A stretch of DNA of 64,000 bases from Streptosporangium canum (GCF_900113865.1 NZ_FOQY01000007.1:186001-250000), one strand, 5' to 3'. Positions 25,452 to 35,022 are shown, counted from the stretch's first letter. Numbers and translations: made by a program. Notes: a model not told the origin generated them from the letters alone.

Positions 25452-25757
25452 ATGAATCTCGCACCGCGAGAACTGGACAAACTGCTGATATATGTCGTGG
25501 CCGACCTGGCGGCCAAGCGCAAGGAACGCGGCCTGAAGCTCAACTACAGCGAGACGGTGGCACTCGTCAGCGCCGCCGTCCTGGAGGCCGCCCGCGAGGG
25601 CAAGTCGGTCGCCGACTGCATGGAGCTCGGCAAGAAGGTCGTCGGACCGGCCGACGTCATGGACGGCGTGCGGGAGATGCTGCCGCTCATGCAGGTCGAG
25701 GCCACCTTCCCGGACGGCTCCAAGCTCGTCTCCTGTCACGACCCCGTCGGCGCCTGA
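25452..25757 (+). CDS. ureA: Urease subunit gamma
   Basis: 101 residues, the normal length. [32 protein letters not shown] with [21 protein letters not shown] and [16 protein letters not shown] is the UreA family from end to end. It forms the trimer core with UreB and UreC. AAAGGAG is at 25438-25444, seven bases before the ATG. First gene of the urease operon, 73 bases after the urea transporter; no terminator lies between, so they are probably one transcript. Confidence 0.97.
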   Translation: MNLAPRELDKLLIYVVADLAAKRKERGLKLNYSETVALVSAAVLEAAREGKSVADCMELGKKVVGPADVMDGVREMLPLMQVEATFPDGSKLVSCHDPVGA

Positions 25758-25759
25758 GG

Positions 25760-26530
25760 ATGCCGGCGCTGCAGCGGGCGCGGCCACCGCGGAGGAGATG
25801 GGATCCGGCGATGGCGCGACGGCCACCGGTGGAACGGGAGACGGTGCTCGTCGGCGGGCACGAGAGCCGGTACGGCCGGGCGCTCGGCGGGCTGCCCGGC
25901 GCGACGGTCACGGCCGTCGGCCGGGATCTGCACGCCCTCACCCGGCGCCCGGCGGTCGTCGTCCCGATGACTCTCGGGCGGGACCCGGGGCTGGCGGACC
26001 AGATCGCGCAGATCCTCCGCTGGAACGGCCGTGGCCGGGAGCCGGGCGAGCTGCTGCTCGCCCCGCCGCTGGGCACCATCGCCCACCTGGTCGGCTGGCT
26101 GCGGGCGGCGGCGGGCCGCGCGACCGGTCAGGCTCCCGCGCCGGCCCCGCCTGCCGGGCCCCGGGCGGTGCTGGTGACCGCGCCGGCGGCCTCGGCCGAG
26201 GCCGACGCGGAGCTGTTCCGCGTGGCCCACCTGGTCCGCCGGCACAGCGGGCTCCGCTGGGTCGAGGTCGCGTTCACGGACGGGGATCCGGACATCGCCG
26301 AAGGGGTGGCCCGGTGCCGCCTGCTCGGCGCGCGGCACGTGACGGCCGTCCCGGCGTCGTTCGCCGAGCCGAGCCTGCCCGAGGGCGTGAGCTGGGCGGG
26401 CCCGCTGCTCTCCACGGCCTCCCTGGAGGAGCTGGTCGGGCGGCGGGTCGCGACCGCGCGTGAACGGTGGGACAGGGACGCCGACGACGGCCTCGCCGCC
26501 GCGCACCACCACCACGATCACAGTCACTGA
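25760..26530 (+). CDS. CbiX/SirB-like metal-chelatase-family protein with a histidine tail, inside the urease operon
   Basis: 256 residues. The N-terminal [21 protein letters not shown] is a variant of the VGHGSR-type start of CbiX/SirB chelatases, and [21 protein letters not shown], a repeat of the half-domain, is seen in the C-terminal part, so two half-domains are probably present. The last nine residues, HHHHDHSH, are a metal-binding tail like that of UreE. It lies between ureA (two bases) and ureB (11 bases) with no ureE in the operon. The usual products insert Co or Fe into tetrapyrroles; here a nickel role for urease assembly is inferred. ATG at 25811 is an alternative start that drops an Arg-rich leader. 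Confidence 0.75.
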   Translation: MPALQRARPPRRRWDPAMARRPPVERETVLVGGHESRYGRALGGLPGATVTAVGRDLHALTRRPAVVVPMTLGRDPGLADQIAQILRWNGRGREPGELLLAPPLGTIAHLVGWLRAAAGRATGQAPAPAPPAGPRAVLVTAPAASAEADAELFRVAHLVRRHSGLRWVEVAFTDGDPDIAEGVARCRLLGARHVTAVPASFAEPSLPEGVSWAGPLLSTASLEELVGRRVATARERWDRDADDGLAAAHHHHDHSH

Positions 26531-26540
26531 GAGGGAAGTC

Positions 26541-27212
26541 ATGGCACGCAAGACCAGACCGCACGAAGGCCTGCCGAGGCACGAACGCTACATATACGGC
26601 GAAGGCGAGATCGAGATCAACCAGGGGCGCAGGAAGGCCAGCCTGACCGTCCGCAACACCGGGGACCGGGCCGTCCAGATCTGCTCCCACTACCACTTCT
26701 TCGAGGTCAACCGGGCGATCTCCTTCGACCGGGACGCGGCCTTCGGCATGCACCTCGACCTCCCGGCGGGCAACGCCATCCGGATCGAGCCGGGCGACAC
26801 CCACAACGTCAACCTCGTCGAGTACGGCGGCGGCCTGCGCGTCTACGGCTTCAGCGGGCTGGTCGACGGCAGCGTCCGCGCCGACAAGGCCCGCCGGGTC
26901 GCGCTGGAGCGGATGGACATCCTCGGCTTCCTCGACGAGCCCGCCGGTCAGGGCGGGACGGCCGAGAAGGCACCTCCGAAGAAGGTCCCGGCGGCCGCCG
27001 CGCAGAAGGCACCTCCGAAGAAGGTCCCGGCGGCCGCTGCGCAGAAGGCACCTCCGAAGAAGGCCCCGGCGGCTGCTGCGCAGAAGACTCCGGCGGCCTC
27101 GGCCAAGAAGGCCCCGGCGGCCGCGGCGAAGAAGACTCCGGCGGCCTCGGCCAAGAAGGCCCCGGCGGCCTCCGCGAGGAAGGCCCCGGCGGCCTCCAGG
27201 AAGAAAGGCTGA
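26541..27212 (+). CDS. ureB: Urease subunit beta with a long Lys/Ala/Pro-rich C-terminal tail
   Basis: 223 residues. Residues 1-130 are a complete UreB ([73 protein letters not shown]). From about 134 to the end is a repetitive histone-H1-like tail ([12 protein letters not shown] units) encoded by a 39-base tandem repeat at about 26967-27090 and then a degenerate form. Normal UreB is about 100-130 residues. GGGAAGTC precedes the ATG. The tail is in the same frame and ends seven bases before ureC. Confidence 0.9.
   Translation: MARKTRPHEGLPRHERYIYGEGEIEINQGRRKASLTVRNTGDRAVQICSHYHFFEVNRAISFDRDAAFGMHLDLPAGNAIRIEPGDTHNVNLVEYGGGLRVYGFSGLVDGSVRADKARRVALERMDILGFLDEPAGQGGTAEKAPPKKVPAAAAQKAPPKKVPAAAAQKAPPKKAPAAAAQKTPAASAKKAPAAAAKKTPAASAKKAPAASARKAPAASRKKG
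26967..27100 (+). repeat. 39-base tandem repeat encoding the UreB tail
   Basis: AAGGCACCTCCGAAGAAGG recurs at 26967, 27006 and 27045 and a diverged copy (AAGACTCCG) at 27084, an exact 39-base period. Later copies drift into AAGGCCCCGGCGG units through 27200. The period preserves the reading frame. Confidence 0.85.
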
Positions 27213-27218
27213 CGCCCC

Positions 27219-28943
27219 ATGGTGTCCATGAGTCGCAAGCAGTACGCCGACATGTTCGGCCCCACCGTCGGAGACCGGATCCGGCTCGCCGACACCAACC
27301 TCGTGATCGAGGTGGAGAAGGACTACAACGCCGGCTTCTACGGCGACGAGTCCGTCTACGGCGGCGGCAAGACCGCCCGTGACGGGATGGGCTCCGCGCC
27401 CAACGCCACCAACCACAGCGGCGCGCTCGACATGGTGATCACCAACGTCGTCGTCGTCGACCCGGTCCTCGGCATCGTCAAGGGGGACATCGGCATCAGG
27501 AACGGCCTGATCGCGGGCATCGGCAAGTCGGGAAACCCGAACACCGAGAACGGCGTGGACCCGAGGCTCGTCATCGGCCCCGGCACCGAAGTGCTGTCCG
27601 GCGAGCACACGATCGCCACCCCGGGGGCCATCGACAGCCACGTCCACCTCATCTCCCCGCAGCAGGTCGAGGCCGCGCTGAGCAACGGGATCACCACGCT
27701 GATCGCCGGCGGCGTCGGCCCCTCCGACGGCAGCCGGGGCACCACCTGCACGCCCGGCCCGTGGGGGATCAGCCGGATGCTCCAGTCGTTCGAGAACCTC
27801 CCGATCAACATCGGCCTGATGGCCAAGGGCAACGGCAGCCGGCCCGGACCGCTGAGCGAGCAGATCCTGGCCGGGGCGTGCGCGCTGAAGGTCCACGAGG
27901 ACTGGGGCTCGACCCCCGCGGTGATCGACAACGCGCTGGCGATCGCCGACGAGTACGACGTCCAGGTCGCCATCCACACCGACACCCTGAACGAGAGCGG
28001 CTTCCTGGAGGACACGATCAGCGCCATCGACGGGCGCGCGATCCACACCTTCCACACCGAGGGCGCGGGCGGCGGCCACGCCCCCGACCTGCTCCGGATC
28101 GCGGGCGAGCCGAACGTGATGCCCTCCTCGACCAACCCGACGCTGCCCTACACCGTCAACTCCATGGACGAGCTCCTGGACATGGTGATGGTCTGCCACC
28201 ACCTCAGCCACGACAACCCCGAGGACGTCGCCTTCGCCGACAGCCGGGTCCGCGCCGAGACCATCGCCGCCGAGACCGTCATGCACGACCTGGGCGTGAT
28301 CAGCATGGTCTCCTCCGACTCGCAGGCGATGGGCCGGATCGGGGAGTCCTTCACCCGGGCCTTCCAGATCGCCCACCACTGCAAGGAACTGCGCGGCAAG
28401 CTGCCGGAGGACTCCGACCGCAACGACAACTTCCGGGTCCTGCGCTACCTGGCCAAGCTGACGATCAACCCGGCCCGCACCACGGGCATCTCCGACGCGG
28501 TCGGCTCCCTGGAGACGGGCAAGATCGCCGACATCGTGATCTGGCAGATGTACGGCTTCGGCGCCAAGCCGTACATCGTCGTCAAGGGCGGGCACATCAA
28601 CTGGGCGCAGATGGGCGACCCGAACGCCTCGCTGCCGACGCCCCAGCCGGTCTACTACCGGCCCATGTTCGGGGCGTTCGGCAAGGCGCTGCCCGCGACG
28701 AACATCACCTTCATGTCGCAGGCCGGCATCGCGGCCGGAGTGCCCGGCAAGCTCGGCCTGGAGCGGATGATCCGCCCCGTGCGGGGCTGCCGCACGATCG
28801 GCAAGCAGGACATGATCCGCAACAACGCGCTGCCGACGATCGAGGTGGACCCGGAGACCTACAAGGTCACGCTGGACGGCGAGCAGGCCGCCATCGAACC
28901 GGCCGCCAGGCTGCCGCTGACCCAGCTCTACTTCATCGCGTGA
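27219..28943 (+). CDS. ureC: Urease subunit alpha (catalytic)
   Basis: 574 residues, full length. Nickel ligands are in place: IDSHVHLI (two His), [14 protein letters not shown] (the Lys that becomes carbamylated, and His), [12 protein letters not shown] and [12 protein letters not shown]; the general acid His is in MVCHHLSHD, and SSDSQAMGR holds the Asp ligand. It hydrolyses urea to ammonia and carbamate. ATG at 27219 or at 27228 ([20 protein letters not shown]) could be the start. Immediately follows ureB. Confidence 0.98.
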   Translation: MVSMSRKQYADMFGPTVGDRIRLADTNLVIEVEKDYNAGFYGDESVYGGGKTARDGMGSAPNATNHSGALDMVITNVVVVDPVLGIVKGDIGIRNGLIAGIGKSGNPNTENGVDPRLVIGPGTEVLSGEHTIATPGAIDSHVHLISPQQVEAALSNGITTLIAGGVGPSDGSRGTTCTPGPWGISRMLQSFENLPINIGLMAKGNGSRPGPLSEQILAGACALKVHEDWGSTPAVIDNALAIADEYDVQVAIHTDTLNESGFLEDTISAIDGRAIHTFHTEGAGGGHAPDLLRIAGEPNVMPSSTNPTLPYTVNSMDELLDMVMVCHHLSHDNPEDVAFADSRVRAETIAAETVMHDLGVISMVSSDSQAMGRIGESFTRAFQIAHHCKELRGKLPEDSDRNDNFRVLRYLAKLTINPARTTGISDAVGSLETGKIADIVIWQMYGFGAKPYIVVKGGHINWAQMGDPNASLPTPQPVYYRPMFGAFGKALPATNITFMSQAGIAAGVPGKLGLERMIRPVRGCRTIGKQDMIRNNALPTIEVDPETYKVTLDGEQAAIEPAARLPLTQLYFIA

Positions 28944-28950
28944 CCGTCGC

Positions 28951-29640
28951 GTGAACCTCGCCTCGCTGCTGGCCCAGCTCCAGCTGACCGACTCGGCCTT
29001 CCCGAGCGGTCTGTACACGCTGTCGCACGGCCTGGAGGGCTACATCCAGTCGGGCCTGGCGGGTCCGGCGGACCTGCCGGGCCTGCTGGCCGACCTGCTC
29101 AGCCACGCCGTGGGGCCGGGCGACGCGACGGCACTGGTGCTCGCGCACCGCGCGGCGGCCGAGGGGGACTGGGACCGGCTGGTGGCGGCCGACCGGCGGC
29201 TGCACGCCGTCAAGCTCAACCGCGAGCTCAGGTCGGCCGCCACCCGGACCGGCCGCCAGGTCCTGGACACCGCCGGCCGCGTCTTCGGGGGGCCGGTGGT
29301 CGGGAAGCTGGCGGCCCTGGTGCGGGAGGGGGCCACGCCGGGCAACCACGCGGTCGTGGTCGGGACGGTCCACGCCGGTCTGGGGGTGCCCGAGAGGCAG
29401 GCGGTCGCCGGGGACCTGTTCGCCTTCGCCTCCAGCTGGACCGCCTCCGCCGTCCGCATGGGCAGGGTGGACTTCCGCCAGGCCCAGGCCATCCTGTACG
29501 GCGCGCACCCCGGCATCGCGCGCGCCGCGGCGACCGCCCTGGCGGCCCGGAGCCCGTACGACATCCACGCCTCGGTGCCCCTCGCCGACATCGTCTCCGC
29601 CGCCCACGAGCGGGCCGAGGCCCGCCTCTTCACCACCTGA
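28951..29640 (+). CDS. ureF: Urease accessory protein UreF
   Basis: 229 residues. LAQLQLTDSAFPSGLYTLSHGLEGYIQSG is the UreF signature. UreF bridges UreD and UreG and acts as the GTPase effector in nickel insertion. GTG at 28951, seven bases after ureC. Confidence 0.93.
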   Translation: MNLASLLAQLQLTDSAFPSGLYTLSHGLEGYIQSGLAGPADLPGLLADLLSHAVGPGDATALVLAHRAAAEGDWDRLVAADRRLHAVKLNRELRSAATRTGRQVLDTAGRVFGGPVVGKLAALVREGATPGNHAVVVGTVHAGLGVPERQAVAGDLFAFASSWTASAVRMGRVDFRQAQAILYGAHPGIARAAATALAARSPYDIHASVPLADIVSAAHERAEARLFTT

Positions 29641-29662
29641 CCGCACCACCGAGAGGATCACC

Positions 29663-30292
29663 GTGGAGAACGTACTGAAGGTAGGCGTCGGCGGCCCCGT
29701 GGGCTCCGGCAAGACGGCCCTCATCGAGGCCGTGGTGCCCTTCCTGATCGAGCGCGGGCACAGTCCGGGCGTCATCACCAACGACATCTACACCCAGGAG
29801 GACGCCCAGCACGTCCGCCGCTCGCTGGCCGGCGTCCTCGACCCGGACCGGGTGGTCGGCGTCGAGACCGGGGCCTGCCCGCACACCGCGGTCCGGGACG
29901 ACCCCACCATGAACCTCGCCGCGGGCGCCGAGATGCTCGACAGGTTCCCCGACATCGACATCCTGCTGTTCGAGAGCGGCGGCGACAACCTGACGCTCAC
30001 CTTCAGCCCGGCCCTGGCCGACATCTACATCTTCGTGCTCGACACCGCCGAGGGCGAGAAGATGCCGCGCAAGCGCGGCCCGGGGATCACCGACTCGGAC
30101 CTGCTCGTGATCAACAAGATCGACATCGCCCAATACGTCCGCACGGACCTGGCGGTGATGGAGGGCGACGCCCACCGCGTGCGCGCCGGCCGTCCCGTCG
30201 TCCTCACCGACTGCCTGACCGGTACCGGCGTGGCCGAGGTCGCCGACTTCATCGAAGTACGCGGGGCCGTGACGTGTTCCTCGGCGCGGTAG
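29663..30292 (+). CDS. ureG: Urease accessory GTPase UreG
   Basis: 209 residues. Walker A GGPVGSGKTALIEAVV, the CPH nickel motif in VETGACPHTAVRDDPTMN, ESGGDNLTLTFS and the G4 motif VINKIDIA are present. UreG hydrolyses GTP to deliver nickel to urease. GTG start with GAGAGGA upstream; its end overlaps ureD by 19 bases. No separate nickel transporter is seen. Confidence 0.96.
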   Translation: MENVLKVGVGGPVGSGKTALIEAVVPFLIERGHSPGVITNDIYTQEDAQHVRRSLAGVLDPDRVVGVETGACPHTAVRDDPTMNLAAGAEMLDRFPDIDILLFESGGDNLTLTFSPALADIYIFVLDTAEGEKMPRKRGPGITDSDLLVINKIDIAQYVRTDLAVMEGDAHRVRAGRPVVLTDCLTGTGVAEVADFIEVRGAVTCSSAR

Positions 30293-31236
30293 CGGCGGAA
30301 GGGGTCCCCGTGGACAGGCTGTCCGCCGAGCACTACACGGTGGACCGGATCCCGGAGGCCGTGGCCCGCCACGCGGGGATCCCCGACACGCTCGCGGTGG
30401 GCAGCCCCGGCAAGGTGGGGGTGCTGGAGCTGGGGTTCGACAGGATCGGCGGGCGGACCGAGCTGACCGGTCACTACCAGAAGACGCCGCTGCAGATCAT
30501 GCGCCCGATCTACTACGACGAGCGGCGGCCGCAGATGCCCTACGTCATGCTGATGTCGTCCGGCGGCGGCGTCCTCCAGGGGGACCGCTACCGGATGGAC
30601 TTCACCTGCGGCGCCGGGGCCGAGGTGAACCTGACCACGCAGGCCGCCACGAAGATCTACAAGATGGAGCAGGACTACGCCACCCAGCTCGTCACCATCG
30701 CGGTGGGGGCGGGCGGTTACGTGGAGTATCTCCCCGATCCGGCGATCCCGTTCGCGCGCTCCCGGTTCTACCAGCGCACCGAACTGGTGGTCGACCCCTC
30801 GGCCACGGTGGTGCTGAGCGAGAGCATGCTCGCGGGCCGCCTCGCACGCGGGGAGCGCAACGACTACGACGCGTTCTGCACCGACCTGGAGGTGAGCCGC
30901 CCGGACGGCGAGATCCTCTTCGCCGACACCCTGCGGCTGGTGCCCTCCGACGGCGGCGTCACGGGACCCGCCGTCCTCGACGGCTTCGGGGCGATGGCCT
31001 CGCTGTTCGTGGTGACCGCCGGCGCCCCCGCCACGATAGTGGCCGACACCCTGCACGAGGCGCTGGCCCCGTACGGCCTGCGGGCCGGAGCCAGCGTGCT
31101 GCCCCAGGACTGCGGCGCCTGGGCCCGCGTCTTCGGAGCGGAGTCCCCCGAGGTCGGCGAGGCCCTCCGGGCGGCCTGGGACGCCGTCCGCCGCCTCCTC
31201 ATCGGCGTTCCGTCACCCCGCCGCCGCAGACCCTGA
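30274..31236 (+). CDS. ureD: Urease accessory protein UreD (UreH)
   Basis: 320 residues. PIYYDERRPQMPYVMLMSSGGGVLQGDRY, TTQAATKIYKM and YLPDPAIPFARSRFYQRTE are the UreD blocks. UreD holds the apo-urease for nickel loading and in this operon is coded last. GTG 30274 overlaps the ureG stop; the C-terminal Arg-rich tail (PSPRRRRP) is unusual. Ends a tightly packed urease operon. Confidence 0.92.
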   Translation: MFLGAVAAEGVPVDRLSAEHYTVDRIPEAVARHAGIPDTLAVGSPGKVGVLELGFDRIGGRTELTGHYQKTPLQIMRPIYYDERRPQMPYVMLMSSGGGVLQGDRYRMDFTCGAGAEVNLTTQAATKIYKMEQDYATQLVTIAVGAGGYVEYLPDPAIPFARSRFYQRTELVVDPSATVVLSESMLAGRLARGERNDYDAFCTDLEVSRPDGEILFADTLRLVPSDGGVTGPAVLDGFGAMASLFVVTAGAPATIVADTLHEALAPYGLRAGASVLPQDCGAWARVFGAESPEVGEALRAAWDAVRRLLIGVPSPRRRRP

Positions 31237-31271
31237 CGGCGCTCCCGTCGGCCGGCCGGGACGCCACGGGG

Positions 31272-32285
31272 TCAGCGGGTCGACTCCCGGACGACCAGCT
31301 CGGGCTGGAACATGATCTGCTGGTGGGCGTGGGACTCCGGATTGTCGCACTCGTCGAGCAGGAGCTCGGTGGCGACCCGGCCCAGCCGGTGGGTCGGCTG
31401 CCGGACCGAGCTGAGCGAGACCGCCGAGGCCGAGGCGAAGTCGATGTCGTCGTAGCCGATGAGCGCGACGTCCTCGGGCACCCGGACGCCCGCCTGGAGC
31501 AGCCCGCGCATCATGCCGAGGGCCAGCAGGTCGTTGGCGCAGAACACGGCGTCCGGCAGCCGCCCCTGGGAGATCATCTTCTCGGCCGCCTGCTGCCCCG
31601 CCCTGGCGTTCATCGCGTCCGTCGCGATCTCCTCCAGCGCCCGCCCGGGGTCGCGGCCCGCCGCCGCCAGCGCCCGCTCGGCCCCGATCCGCCGGTCGAG
31701 GCACTGGCGGACGGTGAGGGGGCCGGTGACGTAGGCGATCCGCTCGGCCCCGCCGTTCAGCAGGTGGGAGACCGCCAGGGAGCCGCCGGTGACGTCGTTG
31801 ACCGCGACGGAGCACTGGTCGGGCCGCTCGGCCGGATGGTCCACCAGGACCACGCTGATGCCGCGCTCCCTGAGCTGGTCGAGCTTGGCGAGAGACGCCC
31901 CCGCCGGGGTGATGAGCACCCCCCGGACCCGCTGCTCGGCGAAGACCAGCAGGTTGCGCTCCTCCTTGAACCGGTCGCCCGAGGAGTTGCCCAGGATCAC
32001 CGCGTATCCACGCTCGCTGGCCCCCTCCTCCACGCCCGCCGCCACGTCGGTGAAGAACGGGTTGCCGATGTCGATGACCGACAGGCCGATCGTGCGGCTG
32101 TGCCCGGCCCGCAGGCTGGAGGCCGAACCGTGACGGACGAACCCGAGCTCGCGGATGGCCTTCTCGACCCGGACGCGCGTGGACTCGGCGACCTTCTCCG
32201 GGCGGTTGAGCACGTTGGACACCGTGCCGGGGGAGACTCCGGCACGCGCTGCGACATCCTTGATGCTCACCGAACTCATGAGCAT
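31272..32285 (-). CDS. LacI family transcriptional regulator
   Basis: 337 residues. HTH: VSIKDVAARAGVSPGTVSNVLNRPEKVAEST, hinge and periplasmic-binding-protein-like ligand domain (GLSVIDIGNPFFTDVAAGVEEGA, VLVDHPAERPDQ, ALIGYDDIDFASA). It probably represses the neighbouring rhamnose-related and esterase genes: TTAAAACGT occurs at 32289-32297 just upstream of its own start and at 33568-33576 in the rhaM promoter. ATG at 32285 or 32279 (MSSVSIKDV). No Shine-Dalgarno is seen. Confidence 0.9.
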   Translation of the reverse strand: MLMSSVSIKDVAARAGVSPGTVSNVLNRPEKVAESTRVRVEKAIRELGFVRHGSASSLRAGHSRTIGLSVIDIGNPFFTDVAAGVEEGASERGYAVILGNSSGDRFKEERNLLVFAEQRVRGVLITPAGASLAKLDQLRERGISVVLVDHPAERPDQCSVAVNDVTGGSLAVSHLLNGGAERIAYVTGPLTVRQCLDRRIGAERALAAAGRDPGRALEEIATDAMNARAGQQAAEKMISQGRLPDAVFCANDLLALGMMRGLLQAGVRVPEDVALIGYDDIDFASASAVSLSSVRQPTHRLGRVATELLLDECDNPESHAHQQIMFQPELVVRESTR

Positions 32286-32317
32286 TGATTAAAACGTAAC
32301 AAACCCCGGTGCGCCAG

Positions 32318-33316
32318 TTACGGCACCAGCTCTCCGGCGGCGAGCGGCAGCCGGCCGGCCAGCAGGGCACCCGCGGCCTTGAGGTGCTCGGCCACCTGGG
32401 CGGACTCGCCGCCCTCATGGCCGTTGAAGCGCCACACGCGGATGTCCTTGGGGCCCGCGTGGTGGTTGTAGGCGGCGAAGACGGTGGAGGCCGGGGTCAC
32501 GCCGTCGCGCAGGCCGACCGAGAAGAGTGCCGGGGTGGTGTTGCGGGCGGCGAAGTTCACGCCGTCGAAATGGTCGAGGGTGGCGAAGACCTGGTCGTCG
32601 CGGTGGCGGTTGGCCCTGAGGAACCGGCCGAGCTCGGCGTAGGGGTCCTCGTCGGTGATCTCGGCGGCGTGGCGGATGTGCGACATGAACGGCACGTCGA
32701 TGAAGGCGAACAGCAGGTCCGGGACCAGGGCGCTGACGGCCATCGCGAGCGCGCCGCCCTGGCTGGCGCCCGAGACGACGACGCGCGAGGGGTCCACCAG
32801 CGGGTGGGAGCGGGCGGCTTCGACGGCGCGGACGCCGTCGGCGTACAGGCGGCGGTAGTAGTAGCCGTCGGGGTCCAGCACACCCTGGGTGAGCTTGCCG
32901 CTCACCTGCGGTCCGGTGCCGCCCACCGGGTCGGCGGTGTCACCCGCGCGCCCGCCGCCCTGTCCCCGGGAGTCCATCACGAAGACCGCCCATCCGGCCA
33001 CCGGCCAGGTCAGCCAGTCGTGCGGCAGGCCCCGGCCGCCGTTGTAGCCGATGTACTGCACCACGCACGGCAGCGGGCCGCCGGCCGCGGCCGGCACCAG
33101 CAGCCAGCCCCGGATCTCGTGCCCGCCGAAGCCCGCGTAGCGGACGTCGAAACAGCGCACCAGCGACAGGCCGGTCTCCACCTCGGTGAAGACGGGGCCC
33201 AGGTCGTGCCGCCGCGTCTCGGCCAGCGTCCGGTCCCAGAAGGCGTCGAACCCGGCGGGCTCCCGGCGCTCGGGCCGGTACTCCCTGAGCTGTTCGAGGG
33301 GCATGTCGACGAACAC
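32318..33316 (-). CDS. Acetylxylan esterase / cephalosporin-C deacetylase (CE7)
   Basis: 332 residues from GTG 33316 (FVDMPLEQLREYRPERREPAGFDAFW), the family start, with GGGAGA upstream; a longer ATG frame to 33418 adds an Arg/Gly-rich leader with no family match. The catalytic Ser is in VVSGASQGGALA, and GLRDGVTPASTVFAAYNHHAG with NGHEGGE supply Asp and His. CE7 enzymes remove acetyl groups from xylan oligomers. It is on the same strand as the LacI gene, 32 bases upstream of it, and diverges from rhaM. Confidence 0.88.
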   Translation of the reverse strand: MFVDMPLEQLREYRPERREPAGFDAFWDRTLAETRRHDLGPVFTEVETGLSLVRCFDVRYAGFGGHEIRGWLLVPAAAGGPLPCVVQYIGYNGGRGLPHDWLTWPVAGWAVFVMDSRGQGGGRAGDTADPVGGTGPQVSGKLTQGVLDPDGYYYRRLYADGVRAVEAARSHPLVDPSRVVVSGASQGGALAMAVSALVPDLLFAFIDVPFMSHIRHAAEITDEDPYAELGRFLRANRHRDDQVFATLDHFDGVNFAARNTTPALFSVGLRDGVTPASTVFAAYNHHAGPKDIRVWRFNGHEGGESAQVAEHLKAAGALLAGRLPLAAGELVP

Positions 33317-33525
33317 GAAGTCTCCCGATGGTGAGGCGTTCTTCAGCGAGAACAGGATGGATCGATGACGTCCGGTCGGTCCGGTGGGCTCGGTGCCCGG
33401 CCGGTGGCCCGGCGCCATCGGTCATTGTGTCCACTTCTGGGGCTATCCGCCAGAGGTGACCGGCAGGAGGGCTTCCATGGTGGAAGGTCCGGTTCTCCGG
33501 GTCTCCGCGTGGCCGTACGCGGGTG

Positions 33526-33581
33526 TTGACAGTGGCGCGCGTCCCGCGTAGCTTCGCCAACGTTTCGTTAAAACGTTTTTA
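33526..33581 (+). promoter_or_regulatory. Promoter and LacI-type operator of rhaM
   Basis: TTGACA (33526-33531), a 17-base spacer and TAGCTT (33549-33554) form a good sigma-70-like promoter with a start near 33561. Directly on it lies AACGTTTCGTTAAAACGTTT: a perfect 10-base palindrome AAAACGTTTT at 33570-33579 and an overlapping CGTTT-N5-AAACG dyad at 33561-33575, both typical of LacI-family sites. Confidence 0.7.
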
Positions 33582-33593
33582 GGTGGAGTTGTC

Positions 33594-33911
33594 ATGAAGC
33601 GCGTCTGCTTCCTGCTCAAGGTGCGGCCGGACCGGCTGGACGAATACCGCGAACGGCACGCCGCGGTGTGGCCGGAGATGCTCGACGCCCTGCGGGCCAC
33701 CGGCTGGCGCAACTACTCGCTGTTCGTACGGGACGACGGGCTCCTCGTCGGCTACCTGGAGACCGACGACTTCGAGGCCGCGCTGGCGGGGATGGCCGCG
33801 ACCGGGGTCAACGCGCGGTGGCAGGCGGAGATGGCGCCGTTCTTCGAGGGCCTGGACGGCCGCCCGGACGAGGGCATGGCGACGCTCACCGAGGTGTTCC
33901 ACCTCGGCTGA
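33594..33911 (+). CDS. rhaM: L-rhamnose mutarotase
   Basis: 105 residues, normal size. MKRVCFLLKVRPDRLDEYRERHAAVWPEML has the catalytic His22, GWRNYSLFVRDDGLLVGYLE and the C-terminal DEGMATLTEVFHL follow. It interconverts the alpha and beta anomers of L-rhamnose. GGTGGAG lies at 33582-33588 before the ATG. Its promoter carries LacI operators, so L-rhamnose or a related sugar is the probable inducer. No rhamnose isomerase or kinase is in the window. Confidence 0.9.
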   Translation: MKRVCFLLKVRPDRLDEYRERHAAVWPEMLDALRATGWRNYSLFVRDDGLLVGYLETDDFEAALAGMAATGVNARWQAEMAPFFEGLDGRPDEGMATLTEVFHLG

Positions 33912-33965
33912 TCCGCGCTCCCGGGCGGCCAGGGCCGCTCAACCGGCCTTCAAGCCGGGATCCGC

Positions 33966-34829
33966 TCAGCCGGCCTTCAGATGCTCGCCGATCTGGCGGA
34001 TGTGCTCGGGGGTGGTGCGGCAGCAGCCGCCGACGAAGGCGGAGCCCGCGGCGTGCCAGTCGGCCGCCGCCGCGCCGAACTCGGCCGGATCGGCCAGCCC
34101 GAGCCAGCGGCGGTTCGCGGCGTCCCAGGTCTCGCCGGAGTTCGGATAGACCATCACCGGCTTGCCCTCGATCCGGCCGATGAGACTGGGGATGTGGCGC
34201 GGAGCCGTGCAGTTGACGCCGACGGCGATCACCTGCGGGTCGCCGGCGAACAGGGCGGCGGCCTCCTTGAGCGGGGTGCCGTCGCTGATGTGCTCGCCGT
34301 CGCGGCAGGAGAAGCTCACCCAGGCCCGGGTCCCCGGGGTCTCGGCGAGCAGCCGGCCCAGCGCCCTGGCCTCGGCGTAGGACGGGATGGTCTCGCAGGC
34401 CAGCAGGTCGGCCCCGCTGCCGGCCAGGATGTGCCAGCGGTCGCGGTGCCAGTCGGTCAGGCCGTCCTCGTCGAGGTCGTAGTCGCCGGTGTACTCGGCG
34501 CCGTTGGCCAGGTAGGCCCCGTAGGGCCCGACGCTCGCGGCCACCGTGCCCGTGCCGTGGGAGTCCCTGGCCTCCGCGGCCAGGCGCACCGACAGCACGA
34601 TCAGCTTCTCGGCCTCGCGCGCGCTCAGCCCCCGCCGCACGAACGCCGGGATGCTCGCCTGGTAACTCGCCGTGGTCGCCACCTCGGCCCCGGCGGCGAA
34701 GTAGTCGAGATGCGCCTGCCTGATCACCGAGGGGTTCTCCAGCAGGAGTTTCGCCGACCAGAGCTCGTCCCGCAGGTCGGCGCCGAGCGCCTCCAGATGG
34801 GTGGCCAGTCCGCCGTCCAGAATTACCAT
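33966..34829 (-). CDS. mmuM: Homocysteine S-methyltransferase
   Basis: 287 residues. LDGGLATHLEALGADL at the start, TTASYQAS, VSFSCRDGEHISDG and the zinc Cys residues in AVGVNCTAPRHIP and GGCCRTTPEHI identify the betaine/S-methylmethionine-homocysteine methyltransferase family. It makes methionine from homocysteine, probably with S-methylmethionine. It converges on rhaM with a 54-base gap. Confidence 0.9.
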   Translation of the reverse strand: MVILDGGLATHLEALGADLRDELWSAKLLLENPSVIRQAHLDYFAAGAEVATTASYQASIPAFVRRGLSAREAEKLIVLSVRLAAEARDSHGTGTVAASVGPYGAYLANGAEYTGDYDLDEDGLTDWHRDRWHILAGSGADLLACETIPSYAEARALGRLLAETPGTRAWVSFSCRDGEHISDGTPLKEAAALFAGDPQVIAVGVNCTAPRHIPSLIGRIEGKPVMVYPNSGETWDAANRRWLGLADPAEFGAAAADWHAAGSAFVGGCCRTTPEHIRQIGEHLKAG

Positions 34830-35022
34830 TTCGCTACTTTATGTCATTGTTCGTCGCGTCGGGTCCCGGCCGGGGCGGCGGCGGGCCCGCCGTGAGACCG
34901 GCCGCGGAACCTGTCGCGGGACCAGCGGCGACGCCGATCGCGGGGTCCGGCGCGGGACCTGCGGCGGGACCGATCGGGGGGCCAGCCGGGACGGGTCCCG
35001 CGATCGGTCCGGACCGCGCCGG

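Noticed and set aside
34830-35022. Repetitive GC-rich stretch between mmuM and the DUF885 gene as a repeat family element.
   Set aside because: Words such as CGCGGGACC recur without fixed spacing or flanking duplications; it is best seen as compositional drift.
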